Source: Rhizobiales bacterium dw_265
GTDB lineage: Bacteria; Pseudomonadota; Alphaproteobacteria; Micropepsales; Micropepsaceae
Assembly (NCBI GenBank): GCA_018449595.1
Contig: JAAVUU010000002.1
Span: 186,001-250,000, forward strand
Direction of reading: 5' to 3'
Length of the DNA stretch: 64,000 nucleotides
Of the stretch, positions 16,993 to 29,419 are shown piece after piece (position 1 is the stretch's first letter; the number at the start of each line of letters is the position of its first letter). A model generated the notes under the pieces. The model was not told where the DNA came from. It did no database searches and saw nothing but the letters and a program-made list of their open reading frames with translations. The position numbers and the translations under genes were made by a program.

Positions 16993-19071
16993 ATGGCCCG
17001 CACAACCCCGCTCAGCATGTATCGCAACATCGGCATTGCCGCGCATATCGATGCCGGCAAGACGACGACGACCGAGCGCATTCTTTATTACACCGGCAAG
17101 TCCCACAAGATCGGCGAAGTCCATGACGGCGCCGCCACCATGGACTTCATGGAGCAGGAACAGGAGCGCGGCATCACCATCACGTCGGCCGCGACGACCT
17201 GCTTCTGGAAGGACCACCGGATCAACATCATCGACACCCCCGGCCATGTCGACTTCACCATCGAGGTCGAGCGTTCGATGCGCGTTCTGGACGGCGCGGT
17301 GGCTGTGTTCGACGCCGTGGCCGGCGTGGAGCCCCAGTCCGAAACCGTGTGGCGTCAGGCCGACAAGTATCATGTGCCGCGCATCTGCTTCGTCAACAAG
17401 ATGGACCGCACCGGCTCCAACTTCCAGCGTTGCGTCGACATGATGATCGATCGGTTGGGCACCCGCCCGATGATCATCACCTGGCCGATCGGCGGCGAAG
17501 CCGATTTCAAGGGCATCATCGACATCGTCAAGATGAAGGCGCTGGTCTGGCACGACGAGCAGCTGGGCGCGAAGTTCGACGAACTCGAAATCCCTGCCGA
17601 ATATGCCGACAAGGCCGCCGAACTGCGCGCCGCCCTGGTCGAGATGGCCGTCGAGGAAGACGATGCCGCCCTGGAAGCCTATCTCGAACGCGCTGAGGAG
17701 CCTGCTTATGAAGACCTGCAGAAGCTGATCCGCAAGGGCACGATGAGTTTCCACTTCGTGCCGGTGATGTGCGGCTCGGCCTTCAAGAACAAGGGCGTGC
17801 AACCCTTGCTTGACGCCGTGGTCGCCTACCTGCCGTCGCCGCTCGACATTCCGCCGCTGACCGGCATCGTGCCGGGCACCGACAAGGAAGTGCCGCGTCC
17901 CGCCGACGACAAGGCGCCGTTCGCCGGTCTGGCGTTCAAGATCATGGACGACCCCTTTGTCGGCTCCATCACCTTCATGCGCGTCTATTCCGGTTCGGTC
18001 ACCTCGGGTACCGGCGTGCTGAATTCGGTGAAGGACAAGACCGAACGGATCGGCCGCATGCTTCTGATGCATGCGAACTCCCGCGAAGACGTGAAGGAAG
18101 CCAATGCCGGCGACATCGTGGCGCTGGCGGGCCTCAAGCTTACCACCACCGGCGAGACGCTGTGCGATCCCAACAATCCGGTGATCCTGGAAAAGATGGA
18201 ATTCCCCGATCCGGTCATCGAGGTCGCGATCGAACCCAAGACCAAGGCCGACCAGGAAAAGATGGGCATGGCGCTGGTGCGCCTGGCCCAGGAAGATCCG
18301 TCCTTCCGCGTTTCCACCGACCAGGAAAGCGGCCAGACCATCCTCAAGGGCATGGGCGAACTGCACCTGGAAATCAAAGTCGATATCCTCAAGCGCACCT
18401 ACAAGGTAGACGCCAATGTCGGTGCGCCGCAGGTTGCCTATCGCGAAACGCTGAGCAAGCCGCTCAGCATCAAGTACACCCACAAGAAGCAGACCGGCGG
18501 TTCGGGCCAGTTCGCCGAAGTGACCATCGAGTTCGAACCCCTGCAGCCCGGCGAAGGCTTCGTGTTCGAAAATGAAGTGGTCGGCGGCGCCATCCCCAAG
18601 GAATTCATCCCGGCGGTGGAAAAGGGCCTGCGCACCCAGAAGGAATCGGGCCTGCTGGCCGGCTTCCCGGTGATCGACTTCAAGGCCAAGCTGGTGGACG
18701 GCAAGTACCACGAAGTGGACTCCAACGCGCTGACCTTCGACATCGCGGCGCGCGCGGCGTTCCGTGAACTCGCCAGCAAGGGCGCCGTCAAGCTGCTCGA
18801 GCCGGTGATGAAGGTGGAAGTCGTGACGCCCGAGGATTTCCTCGGCGGTGTGATCGGCGATCTCAACAGCCGCCGTGGACAAGTTCAGGGCACCGACAGC
18901 CGTGGCAATGCGCAAGTCGTCACCGCGATGGTGCCGCTGGCCAACATGTTCGGCTACATCAACACCCTGCGCTCGATGAGCCAGGGCCGGGCGCAGTATT
19001 CGATGACCTTCGATCACTATGAGCAGGTGCCGCAGGCGATCGCGGACGAAGTCAAAGCCAAATACGCCTAA
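16993..19071 (+). CDS. fusA: Elongation factor G
   Basis: A 692-aa translocase GTPase. The P-loop [12 protein letters not shown], switch [10 protein letters not shown] and NKMD motifs of the G domain are all present, followed by domains II-V with the [10 protein letters not shown] and [16 protein letters not shown] segments. It drives tRNA-mRNA movement through the ribosome and acts with RRF in recycling. It sits 15 bases after rpsG, with a weak ribosome binding site, so coupling is likely. Confidence 0.98.
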   Translation: MARTTPLSMYRNIGIAAHIDAGKTTTTERILYYTGKSHKIGEVHDGAATMDFMEQEQERGITITSAATTCFWKDHRINIIDTPGHVDFTIEVERSMRVLDGAVAVFDAVAGVEPQSETVWRQADKYHVPRICFVNKMDRTGSNFQRCVDMMIDRLGTRPMIITWPIGGEADFKGIIDIVKMKALVWHDEQLGAKFDELEIPAEYADKAAELRAALVEMAVEEDDAALEAYLERAEEPAYEDLQKLIRKGTMSFHFVPVMCGSAFKNKGVQPLLDAVVAYLPSPLDIPPLTGIVPGTDKEVPRPADDKAPFAGLAFKIMDDPFVGSITFMRVYSGSVTSGTGVLNSVKDKTERIGRMLLMHANSREDVKEANAGDIVALAGLKLTTTGETLCDPNNPVILEKMEFPDPVIEVAIEPKTKADQEKMGMALVRLAQEDPSFRVSTDQESGQTILKGMGELHLEIKVDILKRTYKVDANVGAPQVAYRETLSKPLSIKYTHKKQTGGSGQFAEVTIEFEPLQPGEGFVFENEVVGGAIPKEFIPAVEKGLRTQKESGLLAGFPVIDFKAKLVDGKYHEVDSNALTFDIAARAAFRELASKGAVKLLEPVMKVEVVTPEDFLGGVIGDLNSRRGQVQGTDSRGNAQVVTAMVPLANMFGYINTLRSMSQGRAQYSMTFDHYEQVPQAIADEVKAKYA

Positions 19072-19102
19072 TCGGCATCAGATAGAGTTTTAGGAGAAGA
19101 AA

Positions 19103-20293
<1,191 letters not shown>

Positions 20294-20318
20294 TCGGCCG
20301 GGATCGAAGGACAATCAC

Positions 20319-20627
20319 ATGCAAAGTCAAAACATCCGCATCCGGCTCAAGGCCTTCGATCACCGGATTCTCGATAACTCCACGCGGGAAATCGTCAACA
20401 CGGCCAAGCGCACCGGCGCCCAGGTCCGTGGTCCGATCCCGCTGCCGACCGGCATCGAGCGTTTCACCGTGAACCGCTCGGCGCATGTCGACAAGAAGAG
20501 CCGCGAACAGTTCGAAATTCGTACCCACAAGCGTTTGCTCGACATCATCGAGCCCACGCCGCAGACCGTCGATGCTTTGATGAAGCTCGACCTGGCTGCC
20601 GGTGTGGACGTCGAAATCAAGTTGTAA
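20319..20627 (+). CDS. rpsJ: Small-subunit ribosomal protein S10
   Basis: A 102-aa protein opening the S10 operon, also known as NusE for its antitermination role. [20 protein letters not shown] and the [17 protein letters not shown] loop identify it. It starts only 25 bases after tuf and shows no separate promoter, so str and S10 operons appear to be read together. Confidence 0.98.
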   Translation: MQSQNIRIRLKAFDHRILDNSTREIVNTAKRTGAQVRGPIPLPTGIERFTVNRSAHVDKKSREQFEIRTHKRLLDIIEPTPQTVDALMKLDLAAGVDVEIKL

Positions 20628-20637
20628 GGAGCGTCAG

Positions 20638-21360
20638 GTGCGCACAGGCGTCATCACGCAGAAGGTCGGCATGACCCGTCTGTTTCTGGCAGACGGAACC
20701 CATGTTCCCGTCACCGTTCTCAAGCTGGACGGCTGCGCCGTCACGGCCGTCCGGACCCAGGAGAAGGATGGCTATACCGCCGTCCAACTCGGTTCCGGCT
20801 TCGCCAAGCCCAAGAACACCAACAAGGCCGAACGCGGCCAGTTCGCCAAGGCCGAGATCGAGCCGAGGAAGAAGCTGGCAGAGTTTCGTGTCGATTCCGC
20901 GAACGTGCTGGAAGTCGGCGACACCCTGCAGGCCGATCATTTCGTGCCGGGCCAGAAGGTGGACGTCACCGGCGTCACCATCGGCCGTGGTTTCACCGGC
21001 GCGATGAAGCGCTGGAATTTCCGCGGTCTGGAAGCGTCGCACGGCGTGTCCATCTCGCACCGCAGCCTCGGCGGTACCGGCGGCCGTCAGGACCCGGGCA
21101 AGACCTTCAAGAACAAGAAGATGCACGGTCATTACGGCACCGACAACATCACCACCCAGAATCTGGAAGTGGCCAAGATTGATGTCGAGCGCGGCCTGAT
21201 CATGATCCGCGGCGCCGTTCCGGGCTCCAAGGGTGGCTGGGTGATGGTGCGCGACGCCATCAAGCGCCCGCACAAGGATGTGCCGCTGCCAGCTTCCGTG
21301 AAGAAGCGTGCTGCCGCGCCGGTTGCGGCCGTCGCGGAAGAACCGAAGGCCGAGGCGTAA
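20638..21360 (+). CDS. rplC: Large-subunit ribosomal protein L3
   Basis: A 240-aa primary 23S rRNA binder near the peptidyl-transferase centre. The start is GTG 20638 ([16 protein letters not shown]) after TAAGGAGCG; a longer frame overlaps rpsJ and is rejected. The G-rich loop [20 protein letters not shown], normally carrying the methylated Gln, is present. The C-terminus is Ala/Glu-rich. Confidence 0.97.
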   Translation: MRTGVITQKVGMTRLFLADGTHVPVTVLKLDGCAVTAVRTQEKDGYTAVQLGSGFAKPKNTNKAERGQFAKAEIEPRKKLAEFRVDSANVLEVGDTLQADHFVPGQKVDVTGVTIGRGFTGAMKRWNFRGLEASHGVSISHRSLGGTGGRQDPGKTFKNKKMHGHYGTDNITTQNLEVAKIDVERGLIMIRGAVPGSKGGWVMVRDAIKRPHKDVPLPASVKKRAAAPVAAVAEEPKAEA

Positions 21361-21365
21361 GACTC

Positions 21366-21983
21366 ATGAAAACCAAAGTCCTAAATCTCGACAACAAGGC
21401 CGCTGGCGACGTCGAACTCAACGACGCCATCTTCGGCCTGGAGCCCCGCGCCGACCTGATCCAGCGTGTGGTGATCTGGCAGTTGGCCAAGCGCCGCAGC
21501 GGCCAGCACAAGGTGCTGACCCGCGGCGAGGTGAACCGCACCAAGCATCGCCTCGGCAAGCAGAAGGGCGGCGGCACCGCCCGTCACGGCGCCCGTTCGG
21601 CGCCGCTGTTCGTGGGCGGCGCCAAGGCCATGGGCCCGGTCTCGCACTCCCATGAGTTCGACCTGCCCAAGAAGGTCAAGGCGCTGGGCCTCAAGCACGC
21701 TTTGTCGTCCAAGGCCAAGGCGGGCGCCATCGTCATTCTCGACGAAGCCAAGTCCGTCGGCGTGAAGACCGGCGCGCTGGCCAAGCAGTTCAGCGGCCTG
21801 GGCGTCTCCAAGGCGCTGGTGGTGGATGCGGAGTTCGACAAGAATTTCCAGCTTTCGGCCCGCAACCTGGCCGATGTCTCGCTGCTGCCGATGGCCGGCC
21901 TCAACGTCTATGACATCATGAAGAGCGGCACGCTGGTGCTCACCAAGGCCGCGATCACCGCGATCGAAGCGAGGCTGGCATGA
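21366..21983 (+). CDS. rplD: Large-subunit ribosomal protein L4
   Basis: A 205-aa protein lining the peptide exit tunnel. The tunnel loop ([23 protein letters not shown], split here) and [20 protein letters not shown] are typical. It overlaps rplW by four bases (ATGA at 21980-21983). In E. coli L4 regulates the S10 operon; no matching leader is evident upstream of rpsJ here. Confidence 0.97.
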   Translation: MKTKVLNLDNKAAGDVELNDAIFGLEPRADLIQRVVIWQLAKRRSGQHKVLTRGEVNRTKHRLGKQKGGGTARHGARSAPLFVGGAKAMGPVSHSHEFDLPKKVKALGLKHALSSKAKAGAIVILDEAKSVGVKTGALAKQFSGLGVSKALVVDAEFDKNFQLSARNLADVSLLPMAGLNVYDIMKSGTLVLTKAAITAIEARLA

Positions 21984-22267
21984 CCATCAACTATGACGTG
22001 ATCCTGTCGCCGGTGATCACCGAAAAAGCCACCCGCATGACCGAGGCCAACCAGGTCGTGTTCCGCGTCGCCCTGGACGCCACCAAGCCCGCGATCGCCA
22101 AGGCGGTCGCCGAACTGTTCAAGGTCAAGGTCAAGGCGGTCAACACCGTGATTACCAAGGGCAAACGCAAGGCGGCCCGCGGCAAGATCTATACGCGCAG
22201 CGACATCAAGAAAGCGATCGTGACCCTGGAAGAGGGCCACCAGATCGACATCACGACGGGTCTGTAA
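21980..22267 (+). CDS. rplW: Large-subunit ribosomal protein L23
   Basis: A 95-aa protein at the tunnel exit that docks trigger factor and the signal recognition particle. [21 protein letters not shown] and the basic loop [15 protein letters not shown] are family hallmarks. It overlaps the end of rplD and is followed by rplB after four bases. Confidence 0.97.
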   Translation: MTINYDVILSPVITEKATRMTEANQVVFRVALDATKPAIAKAVAELFKVKVKAVNTVITKGKRKAARGKIYTRSDIKKAIVTLEEGHQIDITTGL

Positions 22268-22271
22268 AACC

Positions 22272-23108
22272 ATGGCACTGAAACATTATAAGCCCAGGAC
22301 GCCCGGCACCCGCCAGCTGGTGCTGGTTGACCGTTCCGGCCTGCACAAGGGCGGCCCGGTCAAGTCGCTGACCGAAGGCAAGACCTCCAAGGGCGGCCGC
22401 AACAATACCGGCCGCATCGTGGTGCGCTATCAGGGCGGCGGTCACAAGCAGCGCTATCGCCTGATCGACTTCAAGCGCGACCGTTTCAACGAGCCCGCGA
22501 CGGTCGAGCGCCTGGAATACGATCCCAACCGCACTGCCTTCATCGCGCTGGTGAAGTACAAGGACGGCACCCAGACCTATATCCTGGCGCCGCAGCGCCT
22601 GAATGTCGGCGACAGCGTGGTGTCGGGCGAAAAGGTGGACGTGAAGGTCGGCAATGCCATGCCCCTGGGCGCGATGCCGGTCGGCACCATCGTCCACAAT
22701 ATCGAAATGAAGCCGGGCAAGGGCGGCCAGGTGGCCCGTTCCGCCGGCGCCTATGCCCAGTATCTGGGCCGCGACGCCGGTTATGCGCTGATCCGCCTGA
22801 ACTCGTCGGAAGTGCGCAAGATCCCGCTGACCTGCATGGCCACGGTGGGCGCGGTGTCCAACCCCGACCATATGAACGAAGTGCTGGGCAAGGCCGGCCG
22901 CAACGTCTGGAAGGGCAAGCGCCCGCATGTCCGCGGCACCGCGATGAACCCGATCGACCATCCCCATGGCGGCGGCGAAGGCCGCACCAAGGGCGGCCGC
23001 CATCCGGTCACCCCTTGGGGCAAGGGCACCAAGGGCAACAAGACCCGCACCAACAAGCGCACCACCAAGTTCATCGTGCGCACCCGTAAAGGCAAGGCAA
23101 GCACATGA
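22272..23108 (+). CDS. rplB: Large-subunit ribosomal protein L2
   Basis: A 278-aa protein needed for subunit association and peptidyl-transferase activity. The C-terminal [20 protein letters not shown] contains the conserved functional histidine. The N-terminus [20 protein letters not shown] is also standard. The stop overlaps the ATG of rpsS by four bases. Confidence 0.98.
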   Translation: MALKHYKPRTPGTRQLVLVDRSGLHKGGPVKSLTEGKTSKGGRNNTGRIVVRYQGGGHKQRYRLIDFKRDRFNEPATVERLEYDPNRTAFIALVKYKDGTQTYILAPQRLNVGDSVVSGEKVDVKVGNAMPLGAMPVGTIVHNIEMKPGKGGQVARSAGAYAQYLGRDAGYALIRLNSSEVRKIPLTCMATVGAVSNPDHMNEVLGKAGRNVWKGKRPHVRGTAMNPIDHPHGGGEGRTKGGRHPVTPWGKGTKGNKTRTNKRTTKFIVRTRKGKAST

Positions 23109-23389
23109 CCCGTTCCATCTGGAAAGGCCCGTTTGTGGACAGCTACATCCTGAAGAAGGCGGAAGCCGCGCGCGCTTCGGGCCGCAAGGATGTGATCAAG
23201 ACCTGGTCGCGCCGTTCCACCATTCTGCCGCAGTTCGTGGGCGTCACCTTCGGCGTCTACAACGGCCACAAGCATATCCCCGTGCTGATCACCGAAGACA
23301 TGGTCGGCCACAAGCTGGGCGAATTCTCGCCCACCCGCACCTTCCACGGCCACCAGGGCGGTGGCGACAAGAAAGCGAAGAGGGCCTGA
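23105..23389 (+). CDS. rpsS: Small-subunit ribosomal protein S19
   Basis: A 94-aa 30S head protein complexed with S13. [19 protein letters not shown] and [25 protein letters not shown] are diagnostic. It overlaps rplB upstream, and its stop base is shared with the ATG of rplV. Confidence 0.98.
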   Translation: MTRSIWKGPFVDSYILKKAEAARASGRKDVIKTWSRRSTILPQFVGVTFGVYNGHKHIPVLITEDMVGHKLGEFSPTRTFHGHQGGGDKKAKRA

Positions 23390-23853
23390 TGGGCAAGCAA
23401 ACTCGCGCGCGCGTTCTGGGCGACAATCAGGCCATGGCCGTTGCCCGCAACATCCGCGTCTCCCCCCGCAAGCTCAACCTGGTTGCCCAGCAGATTCGCG
23501 GCAAGAAGGTCGATCGCGCCCTGAACGTGCTGACCTTCTCGCCCAAGCGCATCGCCGGCACCGTGAAGAAGTGCCTGCAGTCCGCCATCGCCAATGCCGA
23601 GAACAATCACGATCTCGACGTGGACGACCTGGTGGTGAAGGAAGCCAGCGTCGGCAAGAACCTGGTGATGAAGCGCTTCCACGCCCGCGCCCGCGGCAAT
23701 GCCGGCGGCATCGAGAAGTTCTTCGCCCAGATCACCATCGTGGTCGAGGAAAAGCGCGAAGAGAAGACGGAAGAGGCGGCCGCGCCGAAGGCGAAGGCCA
23801 AGCGCAAGACCGTGAAGAAGCCCGCCGCCAAGGCGAAGAAGGAAGCTGCCTAA
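23389..23853 (+). CDS. rplV: Large-subunit ribosomal protein L22 with Lys/Ala-rich C-terminal tail
   Basis: A 154-aa protein whose beta-hairpin reaches into the exit tunnel. [21 protein letters not shown] and [20 protein letters not shown] define the L22 core in about residues 1-118. About 35 residues of Lys/Ala/Glu low-complexity sequence follow, making it longer than the E. coli protein (110 aa). I chose ATG 23389, overlapping the rpsS stop (TGATG); a longer frame is rejected. Confidence 0.96.
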   Translation: MGKQTRARVLGDNQAMAVARNIRVSPRKLNLVAQQIRGKKVDRALNVLTFSPKRIAGTVKKCLQSAIANAENNHDLDVDDLVVKEASVGKNLVMKRFHARARGNAGGIEKFFAQITIVVEEKREEKTEEAAAPKAKAKRKTVKKPAAKAKKEAA

Positions 23854-24578
23854 TGGGTCAGAAAGTCAATCCGATCGGCCTGCGCCTCGGCATCAACCGT
23901 ACCTGGGACTCGCGCTGGTATGCGGGCAAGAAGGAATACGGCAAGCTGCTGCAGGAAGACATCAAGATCCGCGAATATCTCAGCGACAAGCTGAAGGCCG
24001 CGGGCGTGTCGCGCATCGTCATCGAGCGTCCGCACAAGAAGTGCCGCGTCACCATCCACTCGGCCCGTCCGGGCGTGGTGATCGGCAAGAAGGGCGCCGA
24101 CATCGAGAAGCTGAAGTCCGATGTGCAGAAGTTCACCTCCGATGAAGTGCATCTGAACATCGTGGAAATCCGCAAGCCGGAAATCGACGCCAAGCTGGTG
24201 GCCGAGAACATCGCCCAGCAGCTGGAACGCCGCGTCGCCTTCCGCCGCGTGATGAAGCGTTCGGTGCAGACCGCCATGCGCCTGGGCGCGCTGGGCATCC
24301 GCATCACCTGCTCGGGCCGTCTGGGCGGCGCGGAAATCGCGCGCGTGGAATGGTACCGCGAAGGCCGCGTGCCGCTGCACACCCTGCGCGCCGATGTGGA
24401 TTTCGGCGTCGCCACCGCTTTCACCACCTATGGCACCTGCGGCGTCAAGGTCTGGATCTTCAAGGGCGAGATCATGGAACACGATCCCTTCGCCACCGAG
24501 AAGCGCCAGGCCAGCGAGGCCGAAGGCGGCAACCGTCCGCCGCGTGAGCGCGAACGCGCCCCCGCCGCCGCGGAATAA
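23853..24578 (+). CDS. rpsC: Small-subunit ribosomal protein S3
   Basis: A 241-aa protein at the mRNA entry channel. [20 protein letters not shown] opens it. The KH domain includes [20 protein letters not shown]. The C-terminal part has [20 protein letters not shown] and [14 protein letters not shown], then an Arg/Glu/Ala tail. The ATG shares a base with the rplV stop. Confidence 0.98.
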   Translation: MGQKVNPIGLRLGINRTWDSRWYAGKKEYGKLLQEDIKIREYLSDKLKAAGVSRIVIERPHKKCRVTIHSARPGVVIGKKGADIEKLKSDVQKFTSDEVHLNIVEIRKPEIDAKLVAENIAQQLERRVAFRRVMKRSVQTAMRLGALGIRITCSGRLGGAEIARVEWYREGRVPLHTLRADVDFGVATAFTTYGTCGVKVWIFKGEIMEHDPFATEKRQASEAEGGNRPPRERERAPAAAE

Positions 24579-24589
24579 AGAGAAGAACC

Positions 24590-25003
24590 ATGCTGTCACC
24601 CAAGCGCACGAAATTCCGCAAGCAGTTCAAGGGCCGCATCCACGGCGCCGCCAAGGCCGGCACCAACCTGGCCTTCGGCGCCTATGGCCTCAAGGCCATG
24701 GAGCCGGAACGTCTGAACGCGCGCGAGATCGAAGCCGCCCGCCGCGCCATCACCCGCGAAATGAAGCGCGCCGGCCGTGTCTGGATCCGCATCTTCCCGG
24801 ACGTGCCGGTGTCCAAGAAGCCGGCCGAAGTCCGCATGGGCTCGGGCAAGGGCGCCCCGGAATTCTGGGTCGCCAAGGTCAAGCCGGGCCGCATCCTGTT
24901 CGAGATCGACGGCGTCGACCTCAAGACCGCCAAGGAAGCCATGCGGCTTGGCCAGGCGAAACTCAGCATCGCCACCAAGTTCGTCGCGCGTTCGGGGCTG
25001 TAA
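24590..25003 (+). CDS. rplP: Large-subunit ribosomal protein L16
   Basis: A 137-aa protein contacting A-site t[21 protein letters not shown] and the [20 protein letters not shown] loop are diagnostic. AAAGAGAAG precedes the ATG. Normal length. Confidence 0.98.
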   Translation: MLSPKRTKFRKQFKGRIHGAAKAGTNLAFGAYGLKAMEPERLNAREIEAARRAITREMKRAGRVWIRIFPDVPVSKKPAEVRMGSGKGAPEFWVAKVKPGRILFEIDGVDLKTAKEAMRLGQAKLSIATKFVARSGL

Positions 25004-25015
25004 GGGAAAAGAGAG

Positions 25016-25273
25016 ATGGCCAAGAAAGCAACCGCCAAGAAGAAGACCACCGCCGCGAAGGCCTCGTCCAAGTCCGACGACTTCCGCAGCCTGAGCGCCG
25101 ACGAGCTGAACACCCAGCTCACGTCCTTCAAGAAGGAGCAGTTCAACCTGCGCTTTCAGCGCGCCAACGGCCAGGTCGAGAACACCGGCCGCATCCGCGT
25201 GCTGCGCCGCGACATCGCGCGCATCCAGACCGTTTTGACCGAGCAGCTCCGCGCTGCCCAGACGAAGGCTTAA
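25016..25273 (+). CDS. rpmC: Large-subunit ribosomal protein L29 with N-terminal Lys/Ala extension
   Basis: An 85-aa protein. The L29 core starts at about residue 22 ([20 protein letters not shown]) and contains [20 protein letters not shown]. The first about 20 residues ([19 protein letters not shown]) are an extra low-complexity segment, since L29 is usually near 65 aa. GGGAAAAGAGAG before ATG 25016 supports this start. It lies at the tunnel exit beside L23. Confidence 0.95.
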   Translation: MAKKATAKKKTTAAKASSKSDDFRSLSADELNTQLTSFKKEQFNLRFQRANGQVENTGRIRVLRRDIARIQTVLTEQLRAAQTKA

Positions 25274-25278
25274 AGACC

Positions 25279-25518
25279 ATGCCGAAACGCATCCTCCAGG
25301 GCACCGTCGTCAGCGACAAGAACGCCAAGACCATCGTGGTGAAGGTGGAGCGCCGCTTCATCCATCCGGTGATGGGCAAGACCGTGCGCCGTTCGAAGAA
25401 ATATCACGCCCATGACGAAAAGGGCGAGTTCAAGGTGGGCGACACCGTCCGCATTCAGGAATGCCGGCCGCTTTCCAAGTTGAAGACCTGGGAAGTGCTG
25501 GAGCGCGTAGGCAAGTAG
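25279..25518 (+). CDS. rpsQ: Small-subunit ribosomal protein S17
   Basis: A 79-aa early-assembly protein binding 16S r[23 protein letters not shown], then [24 protein letters not shown] and the closing [13 protein letters not shown] are typical. It starts six bases after rpmC; the long upstream frame extension is not used. Confidence 0.97.
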   Translation: MPKRILQGTVVSDKNAKTIVVKVERRFIHPVMGKTVRRSKKYHAHDEKGEFKVGDTVRIQECRPLSKLKTWEVLERVGK

Positions 25519-25549
25519 GCGCCTGACCGCGCATTAGGGAGTTGAAGTC

Positions 25550-25918
25550 ATGATTCAGATGTCCACGGAACTCGATGTCGCCGACAATAGCGGCGCCAAG
25601 AGCGTGATGTGCATCAAGGTGCTGGGCGGTTCGCATCGCCGCTATGCCGACGTCGGCGACATCATCGTCGTCAGCGTCAAGGAAGCCATACCGCGCGGCC
25701 GCGTGAAGAAGGGCGAAGTGCTCAAGGCCGTGGTGGTGCGTACCGCCAAGGGCGTGCGCCGCAACGACGGCAGCCTGATCCGCTTCGACGGCAATGCCGC
25801 GGTGCTGGTCAATGCCCAGGGCGAGCCGATCGGCACCCGCATTTTCGGACCCGTGACGCGCGAACTGCGCAACAAGGGTCAGATGAAGATCATCTCGCTC
25901 GCGCCGGAGGTTTTGTGA
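25550..25918 (+). CDS. rplN: Large-subunit ribosomal protein L14
   Basis: A 122-aa protein at the subunit interface. [20 protein letters not shown] and the C-terminal [22 protein letters not shown] are diagnostic. AGGGAG precedes the ATG. The stop overlaps the rplX start (TGATG). Confidence 0.98.
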   Translation: MIQMSTELDVADNSGAKSVMCIKVLGGSHRRYADVGDIIVVSVKEAIPRGRVKKGEVLKAVVVRTAKGVRRNDGSLIRFDGNAAVLVNAQGEPIGTRIFGPVTRELRNKGQMKIISLAPEVL

Positions 25919-26235
25919 TGAGCGTCAATATCCGCAAGGGCGACAATGTCGTCGTGACCACCGGCCGCGACAAGGGCAAGAAGGGCTCGGTCCTGAAGGT
26001 GTTCCCCAAGGAAAACCGTGCTCTGGTCCAGGGCGTCAATGTGGTCAAGCGCCATCAGCGCCAGACCCAGTCGCAGCAGGCGGGCATCGTGACCAAGGAG
26101 TCGCCGATCCATCTGTCGAATATCGCGCATGTCGATCCCAAGTCGGGCAAGGCGACGCGCATTGGTTCCAAGACGCTGAGCGACGGCCGCAAGGTCCGCT
26201 TTGCGAAGAAGTCCGGTGAGGTCATTGATGTCTGA
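25918..26235 (+). CDS. rplX: Large-subunit ribosomal protein L24
   Basis: A 105-aa 50S assembly initiator. The KOW motif is visible in [19 protein letters not shown], then [19 protein letters not shown] 25918 shares a base with the rplN stop. The 3' end overlaps the start of rplE by eight bases. Confidence 0.97.
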   Translation: MSVNIRKGDNVVVTTGRDKGKKGSVLKVFPKENRALVQGVNVVKRHQRQTQSQQAGIVTKESPIHLSNIAHVDPKSGKATRIGSKTLSDGRKVRFAKKSGEVIDV

Positions 26236-26911
26236 CGCAGGCTCCAAGAGCAAAAACCCCAAGGAAGCCGCCAAGGCCGATGCCAAGGCGGAAAAGGCGT
26301 CCAAGCGCCGTGAAGTCAATGCCGGCACCCAGGTGCAGGTTGGCGAGCATGCCAAGGAAGCCGGCTATGTGCCGCGCTTCAAGCAGCGCTACAACGAGAC
26401 CATCAAGAAGACCCTGATGGAGAAGTTCGGCTACACCAACGCGCTGCAGGTGCCCAAGCTCAACAAGGTCGTGCTGAACATCGGCGCGGGCGAGGCGGCT
26501 TCGGACGGCAAGAAGATCACCCAGGCGGTGAACGACCTGACCGCCATCGCCGGCCAGAAGGCGATCCAGACCCGTTCCAAGAAGGCCATCGCCCAGTTCA
26601 AGATCCGCGAAGGCCTGCCGATCGGCGCCAAGGTCACTCTGCGCGGCGACGTGATGTATGAATTCGTCGACCGCCTGATCACCGTGGCGCTGCCGCGGGT
26701 GCGCGACTTCCGCGGCATCAACCCCAAGTCGTTCGACGGCCGGGGCAACTATGCCATGGGCATGAAGGAACACGTCGTGTTCCTGGAAATCGACTACGAC
26801 AAGACGGAATCGGTGTGGGGCATGGATATCGTGTTCAACACCTCCGCGAAGACCGACGAGGAGGCCAAGGCGCTTCTCGAAGGCTTCCAGTTCCCGTTCA
26901 CGACGAATTGA
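26228..26911 (+). CDS. rplE: Large-subunit ribosomal protein L5 with long N-terminal extension
   Basis: A 227-aa protein whose L5 core begins at about residue 48 ([20 protein letters not shown]) and includes [16 protein letters not shown] and [20 protein letters not shown]. The first 47 residues are Lys/Ala/Glu-rich and absent from the usual 178-185-aa L5. ATG 26228 overlaps rplX. No ATG closer to the core was seen, so the extension is probably translated. L5 binds 5S rRNA and contacts P-site tRNA. Confidence 0.95.
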   Translation: MSDAGSKSKNPKEAAKADAKAEKASKRREVNAGTQVQVGEHAKEAGYVPRFKQRYNETIKKTLMEKFGYTNALQVPKLNKVVLNIGAGEAASDGKKITQAVNDLTAIAGQKAIQTRSKKAIAQFKIREGLPIGAKVTLRGDVMYEFVDRLITVALPRVRDFRGINPKSFDGRGNYAMGMKEHVVFLEIDYDKTESVWGMDIVFNTSAKTDEEAKALLEGFQFPFTTN

Positions 26912-26921
26912 GGCGCTAGAC

Positions 26922-27227
26922 ATGGCGAAGACTTCCCAGATCAACCGCAACAAGAAGCGCGAAAAGCTCGTGGCGCAGTTCGCCGTCAAGCGCGCCGCGC
27001 TCAAGGCCCAGGCCAATGACGAAAAGCTGCCGCCCGAGGATCGCTTTGCCGCGCGCCTCAAGCTGGCCAAGCTGCCGCGCAATTCGTCGAAGGTGCGCAT
27101 CCATCACCGCTGCGAACTGTCGGGCCGTTCCAAGGGCTATTACCGCAAGGTCAAGATGAGCCGTATCGCGCTGCGTTCGCTTTCCAATTTCGGCCAGATC
27201 CCCGGCATGACCAAGGCGAGCTGGTAA
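26922..27227 (+). CDS. rpsN: Small-subunit ribosomal protein S14
   Basis: A 101-aa protein of the zinc-free long type: no CxxC pairs are present. [20 protein letters not shown] and [21 protein letters not shown] are family features. It lies ten bases after rplE. Confidence 0.97.
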   Translation: MAKTSQINRNKKREKLVAQFAVKRAALKAQANDEKLPPEDRFAARLKLAKLPRNSSKVRIHHRCELSGRSKGYYRKVKMSRIALRSLSNFGQIPGMTKASW

Positions 27228-27236
27228 GGAGACCCC

Positions 27237-27629
27237 ATGATCATCGATCCCATTGGCGATCTGCTGACCCGCATCCGCAACGGCCAGCTTCGCCGCAAGA
27301 GCAAGATCAGTTCCCCCAACTCGCGCCTGCGCATCCGTCTGCTCGACGTGCTGCAGGAAGAGGGCTACATCCGCGGCTATGCCGAGGTCGAGGTCAAGGG
27401 CCACAAGGAACTGGAAATCGAACTGAAGTATCACGAAGGCCAGCCGGTGATCCGCGAACTCAAGCGCGTTTCCACCCCGGGCCGCCGCGTCTATTCCTCT
27501 GTCAGCGAACTCAAGCCGCATCGTCAGGGCCTGGGCGTGTCCATCCTCTCCACGCCCCAGGGCGTGATGACGGACACCTCCGCCCGCGAAAAGAATGTCG
27601 GCGGCGAAGTTCTCTGCCAGGTGTTTTAA
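27237..27629 (+). CDS. rpsH: Small-subunit ribosomal protein S8
   Basis: A 130-aa primary binder of the 16S central domain; in E. coli it also represses the spc operon. [20 protein letters not shown] and the C-terminal [20 protein letters not shown] are typical. Start ATG 27237 after TAAGGAGACC. Confidence 0.98.
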   Translation: MIIDPIGDLLTRIRNGQLRRKSKISSPNSRLRIRLLDVLQEEGYIRGYAEVEVKGHKELEIELKYHEGQPVIRELKRVSTPGRRVYSSVSELKPHRQGLGVSILSTPQGVMTDTSAREKNVGGEVLCQVF

Positions 27630-27638
27630 GGAGTCCTC

Positions 27639-28172
27639 ATGTCCCGCATTGGCAAGAAACCCGTCGCACTTCCGAAAGGCGTCACCGCCTCGGTCGACGG
27701 CCAGACCGTCAAGGTCAAGGGCCCCAAGGGCGAACTCAGCGTCAAGCTGGTGCCGGAAGTCTCCGCCGCCGTGGACGAGCACGGCATCACCGTGGCGCCG
27801 CGCAAGGAAATGGAACGCGCCCCGCAGATGTGGGGTCTGTCGCGCACCCTGGTCAACAATCTGGTGACCGGCGTCACCACCGGCTTCACCCAGAAGCTGG
27901 AAATTCAGGGCGTCGGCTATCGCGCCGCGGTGCAGGGCAAGACGTTGAACCTGCAGCTTGGCTTCAGCCATGACGTGCCCTATGCGATCCCGGAAGGCAT
28001 CTCGATCGTCACCGAAAAGCCGACCATGATTTCGGTGTCGGGCATCGACAAGCAGTTGGTCGGCCAGGTCGCGGCCGAAATCCGTTCCTGGCGTCCGCCG
28101 GAGCCCTACAAGGGCAAGGGTGTGCGCTATGAAGGCGAATATGTCCGCCGCAAGGAAGGCAAGAAGAAGTAA
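27639..28172 (+). CDS. rplF: Large-subunit ribosomal protein L6
   Basis: A 177-aa protein near the sarcin-ricin loop. [38 protein letters not shown] and the final [20 protein letters not shown] are diagnostic. TAAGGAGTCCTC precedes the ATG. Confidence 0.98.
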   Translation: MSRIGKKPVALPKGVTASVDGQTVKVKGPKGELSVKLVPEVSAAVDEHGITVAPRKEMERAPQMWGLSRTLVNNLVTGVTTGFTQKLEIQGVGYRAAVQGKTLNLQLGFSHDVPYAIPEGISIVTEKPTMISVSGIDKQLVGQVAAEIRSWRPPEPYKGKGVRYEGEYVRRKEGKKK

Positions 28173-28173
28173 G

Positions 28174-28518
28174 ATGACCAACGCTCTGTTCAAAAAGCGC
28201 CAGTCGCGCAACCGTCACCGCCTTGGCACCCATGGCACGCGTCCGCGCCTGTCGGTGTTCCGCTCGGGCAAACACATCTATGCCCAGGTGATCGACGACA
28301 CCCAGGCCCTGACCCTGGCCTCCGCCTCGACCAACGAGAAGGATCACAAGGGCAAGGGCTACAACGTCGAATCCGCCTCCTCGGTCGGCAAGAGCATTGC
28401 CGAACGGGCCAAGGCGGCCGGCGTCACCCAGGTCATGTTCGACCGTGGCGGCTACATCTATCATGGGCGCATCAAGGCGCTCGCAGACGCGGCGCGTGAA
28501 GCCGGTCTAGAGTTCTAA
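28174..28518 (+). CDS. rplR: Large-subunit ribosomal protein L18
   Basis: A 114-aa 5S rRNA-binding protein. [20 protein letters not shown] and the C-terminal [20 protein letters not shown] are typical. ATG 28174 lies one base after the rplF stop. A 95-base gap follows before rpsE, holding a 7-bp hairpin (CGAGGCC/GGCCTCG near 28573) and no gene. Confidence 0.97.
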   Translation: MTNALFKKRQSRNRHRLGTHGTRPRLSVFRSGKHIYAQVIDDTQALTLASASTNEKDHKGKGYNVESASSVGKSIAERAKAAGVTQVMFDRGGYIYHGRIKALADAAREAGLEF

Positions 28519-28613
28519 GGGTTCGTAGGTTCTGAGCGGCAGCGAAGAACGCGTACGAACGAGTCCAAATACGAGGCCGGTGAGGCCTCGGCGAAGTAGG
28601 AAGTGGAATAAAT

Positions 28614-29201
28614 ATGGCACGCGAAGGACAACAGCGGGATTCCAAGGGCGGCCGTGGCGGTCGCGATCGCGAGCGCGACAAGGATTCCGACCTGATCGAC
28701 AAGCTGGTGCACATCAACCGTGTCGCCAAGGTCGTGAAGGGCGGCCGCCGCTTCGGCTTCGCCGCCCTGGTGGTTGTCGGTGACGGCAACGGCCGTGTCG
28801 GCTTCGGCCATGGCAAGGCGCGCGAAGTGCCGGAAGCCATCCGCAAGGCCACCGACGACGCCAAGAAGTCGCTGATCCGCATTCCGCTGAAGGACGGCCG
28901 CACCCTGCATCACGAAGTGCGCGGCCATCACGGCGCCGGCAAGGTGCTGGTGCGCCCGGCCCCGGCCGGTACCGGCATCATCGCCGGCGGCCCGATGCGC
29001 GCGGTGTTCGAGGCGCTGGGCGTGGGCGATGTCGTGTCCAAGTCGCTGGGCACTTCCAATCCCTACAACATGGTGCGCGCCACTTTCGATGCGCTGAAGA
29101 ACCAGCAGAGCCCGCGCATGGTGGCCAATCGCCGTGGCCGCAGCGTTTCCGACATCCTGGCACGGCGCGAGGATGCCCCGGCCGCCGAAGTGTCGGCCTG
29201 A
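28614..29201 (+). CDS. rpsE: Small-subunit ribosomal protein S5
   Basis: A 195-aa decoding-accuracy protein. [20 protein letters not shown] followed by [20 protein letters not shown] and the [19 protein letters not shown] motif define it. The first about 20 residues are an Arg/Asp/Gly-rich extension. Start ATG 28614. Confidence 0.98.
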   Translation: MAREGQQRDSKGGRGGRDRERDKDSDLIDKLVHINRVAKVVKGGRRFGFAALVVVGDGNGRVGFGHGKAREVPEAIRKATDDAKKSLIRIPLKDGRTLHHEVRGHHGAGKVLVRPAPAGTGIIAGGPMRAVFEALGVGDVVSKSLGTSNPYNMVRATFDALKNQQSPRMVANRRGRSVSDILARREDAPAAEVSA

Positions 29202-29221
29202 GAAAGCAAGAGAGAAAAGTC

Positions 29222-29416
29222 ATGGCCGAGAAGAAAACCCTCACGGTGCGCCAGATTCGCAGCGCCAACCGCAAGCCGGACATTCAGGCGCAGACCCTGC
29301 GTGGCCTGGGCCTGGGCAAGATCCGCCGCGAGCGCGTCCTGGAGGATACCCCCTCGGTGCGTGGCATGATCAACGCGGTCAGGCATCTGGTCGAGATCGT
29401 CGAAGAGAAGAAGTAA
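29222..29416 (+). CDS. rpmD: Large-subunit ribosomal protein L30
   Basis: A 64-aa protein with [20 protein letters not shown] and [20 protein letters not shown], then [14 protein letters not shown]. Normal length. Start ATG 29222 after AGAGAAAAG. Confidence 0.97.
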   Translation: MAEKKTLTVRQIRSANRKPDIQAQTLRGLGLGKIRRERVLEDTPSVRGMINAVRHLVEIVEEKK

Positions 29417-29419
29417 GTT

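Noticed and set aside
16414..19017. 867-aa frame antisense to rpsG and fusA
   Set aside because: Same GC-driven shadow; it contradicts the intact sense genes and has no recognisable domain.
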